Positions 61,701 through 64,000 of a DNA stretch of 64,000 nt are shown here, one piece after another (position 1 is the first letter of the stretch; each line of letters starts with the position of its first letter). Both the position numbers and the translations under genes were made by a program. The notes under the pieces are model-generated. The model worked only from the letters and a program-made list of their open reading frames with translations, was not told the DNA's origin and ran no database searches. The stretch is from NCBI RefSeq assembly GCF_022539315.1, contig NC_066315.1:126205374-126269373 (forward strand), given 5' to 3'. The stretch comes from Serinus canaria. Lineage: Eukaryota > Chordata > Aves > Passeriformes > Fringillidae.

Positions 61701-64000
61701 TCACTGTTCAAAGAAGGATCCACACACCCATAACTGAGGTCTGTTATATACTCATTTATGAAATTTATCTAAGAAATTTGCAAATAATATCTCCCCTTGT
61801 GTTAACAAAGTTAGGAATGCTCCTTTTCTATATACTCAATCTTTCAAGTGCCAAATTAGGTAAGTTAGGGTTTCAATGTCCTGTCAAAAATTCATACATT
61901 TTAATGATTAATTCATGTCATCAATTAAAGCTTTTTTTATCACATATGTCCTATCTATGCCCAAAGAGGACAAGTCATCATGGCCACAAACAACTGACCC
62001 ATGTTCCTAACAATCTCTAGGAAATCAGCTACTGCTAACATTTTAATTGATCATTTTAACTTAGGTCATTTCAGGGAAAGAGGTCATATTAACCACTTTT
62101 GGATACCCATAGTGCTATGACTACTTTCCATGCACAGCCTGCTGTGCATCAGAGTTATGATGGAGGTGACTGGTCCCTTTTCAGCCAGCAGCTGCTCCCT
62201 GACCTCTCTAACATAAATCTTAAGAGTAATAAATACTGCTCTCTTTTGTTAATGTCATTTTTCCTGAGCACTCTCACCTGATCTTGGTTTGATGCGGGTC
62301 TCCCTCACCTCTTCGCATTCCCATTTCAGGCTTGCACACACAGAAGTCTTTATTTTTTGTAGGTGGAGGGTCCAATACTTGCCAGCTTACCCCCCTGGCT
62401 CATTTCCATGCTCCCTGACATAACTTTAACACCAGTTAACATTCTTTTGGCATCTGCCACTGACATCCACATTGGTGAATCCCTCTCACTCCAAGGAAAC
62501 AGTGAGGCCAGAAATTATCTCAGCCACAGCCAAAACGACATGCAGAGCAGCCAGGAGTGAATTGACCCTTGATTGTTTTAGATCCCATGCAGCATGCATG
62601 AGTTGATGCTTAGAAAATGGACTGCGCATTGGGCCATATGGTGAGGGGCACTGGAATGACAGGAGCTGCTCATTTAGGGAGGATAAGCACCAGAGCCTTC
62701 ACAGTCTGAGGGGCACAGTGAAAATCGGTGTTTAGATGGACTGAGGGAGTTCACATGCTCTATAATTGATGTGGAGGGATAAAACTGCTATGATGAAGAA
62801 TTAGGCTGGTACGAGGAGCAGCAGTGGTCAGGCATGCAAACCTCATTTCTGCAATCATACTATACCTGCAAGGGTGTCTTGATTTCTCTAAATAAATGAG
62901 ACAAGTCTGCAAACATATATCAAAGCTTCACTCTGCAAGAGAACAGTGGAAATAACAGCTGGAGAGATATCTATGGCACCAAAAGTAAAATTTTGCAAAG
63001 TATTTTTAAGAACTTTTCTAGCAACGTATGCTGCTGCTTGGCAAAAGTACTGAACCAGTTTTACAGCCAAACTTTGTTAAAATGTCATCATCTTTAATGC
63101 AAATAGGTTTGCTTAGTACACAGCCTCACAATAAATGCAAAGGTGGATTATTGGCTCAGAAAATAAAATCGCTAGGCTTTGAAATGCAGAAAGAGCATTA
63201 AACAGAAAAAAAAAACATGGGGAAAATTTCGCTAGAAGAAAGATTTCAAGATTTTCTCAAAATGTAAATATTTTTGAACAGTAAGTACTGCAAAACTTTC
63301 ATTATCAATGTCATTCTTATTGTTTCTGCTGTATAAAGACATCTGAGAAAGTACATGAAAACTATTCAGTGAACCCATTAAAAACAGAAGCATTATCTGA
63401 AAAGCAAATTCTAACACATAAATTTTAATCTCATAATAATCCCATAATAGAAGAAAAAGAACTATTATTTCAGCATAGACATGCTGGCATGGGGTGTAAT
63501 TTAACTTGAATCTCAGAGTTCTGTCAGACTAACCAATGCCCTGGGTGCCTTGATAAACTACAAGGAGCAGATGCATAATAAGATGACTCAGACAGCTTGC
63601 TGAAGTTTCATCTGCCAGTGGGACCCACTTGGTACAGCCAGATCCCTTTGCCAAGTCTACTTTCTCACTCTTTATAGATAGCACTGCTCCAGTAGCAGCT
63701 CTGATCTATCCAGCTGCTCCACACACAATCTCAGAAAGAGATCTTTCACTATGCTTAGTTAAGAAGGCCTACAAAGAACTGTAAGACCTACCCACTACTC
63801 CTTGGCAGGGAGTTCAGCATTTTTAAAAGTCCTAGAGGTGACAAAACTCAGCTTCCAGAAATGGTTCTGGGCAATGTGGACCTTGAGCCCAAAAGAATGT
63901 GAGGGCTCAACATCAGAAACCAGGCTTGGGATTTAAGGTCTAAATTTTTAATAGAAAACTCTACCTGTAGAAGTACTGAATTTCTTATGTGCAGTTCCTG
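58726..64000. other. Non-coding stretch, no gene recognised
   Basis: AT-rich unique-looking sequence to the window end. The longest frames (117 codons at 60868-61221 and 129 codons at 61631-62020, both plus) are rich in L, S, I and F, overlap open minus frames and show no motif I know. An interrupted TTAA-rich palindromic tract lies near 59330-59346. No transposable element recognised. Confidence 0.65.

Overview
The window looks like non-coding nuclear DNA from a bird, and I see no convincing protein-coding, tRNA or rRNA gene in it. Three things point to a bird. There are several 5'-truncated CR1 LINE copies with the avian-type 3' tail (runs related to ATTCTGTG). There are LTRs of two endogenous-retrovirus families that I know from bird, especially songbird, genomes. 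The background is AT-rich, CpG-poor and carries very few long poly(A)-tailed retrocopies. The assignment to birds is fairly secure. The songbird suggestion is weaker, because it rests on memory of the LTR families.

Layout. Positions 1-26340 are unique-looking AT-rich sequence with short simple repeats, a few perfect hairpins and one (AT)19 run at 13449-13486. Positions 26341-29773 hold two LTRs of one family in opposite orientation: a truncated minus-strand copy (26341-26840) and a near-full-length plus-strand solo LTR (28776-29773). A CCTCT pentanucleotide array lies at 31774-32012. A cluster of CR1 pieces lies at 33850-35979: a longer minus-strand copy that still shows reverse-transcriptase C-terminal remnants, and two short pieces whose 3' tails point outward. 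A large ATCT/ATCC array sits at 39399-39900, a pure T43 run at 42970-43012, and further CR1 copies at 45296-45657 (minus) and 51470-51868 (plus, very decayed). A 42-bp tandem duplication is at 53315-53398. A third piece of the first LTR family (minus) is at 56145-56490. A second-family LTR with an adjoining tRNA-Lys-type primer-binding site (minus) is at 58254-58725. From there to the end nothing is recognised.

There is no gene system or operon to describe. The open reading frames are short (the longest outside repeats is 157 codons), often overlap on both strands, and are explained by chance, by simple repeats read as peptides, or by CR1/LTR remnants. The parts that deserve a second look are the decayed retroviral PBS, the relative ages and orientations of the three same-family LTR pieces, the large tandem arrays, the T43 run, several near-perfect hairpins, and a small CpG-retaining patch near 56.9-57.5 kb. 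I found no evidence of a new biological system. Family assignments were made by eye, without database searches.
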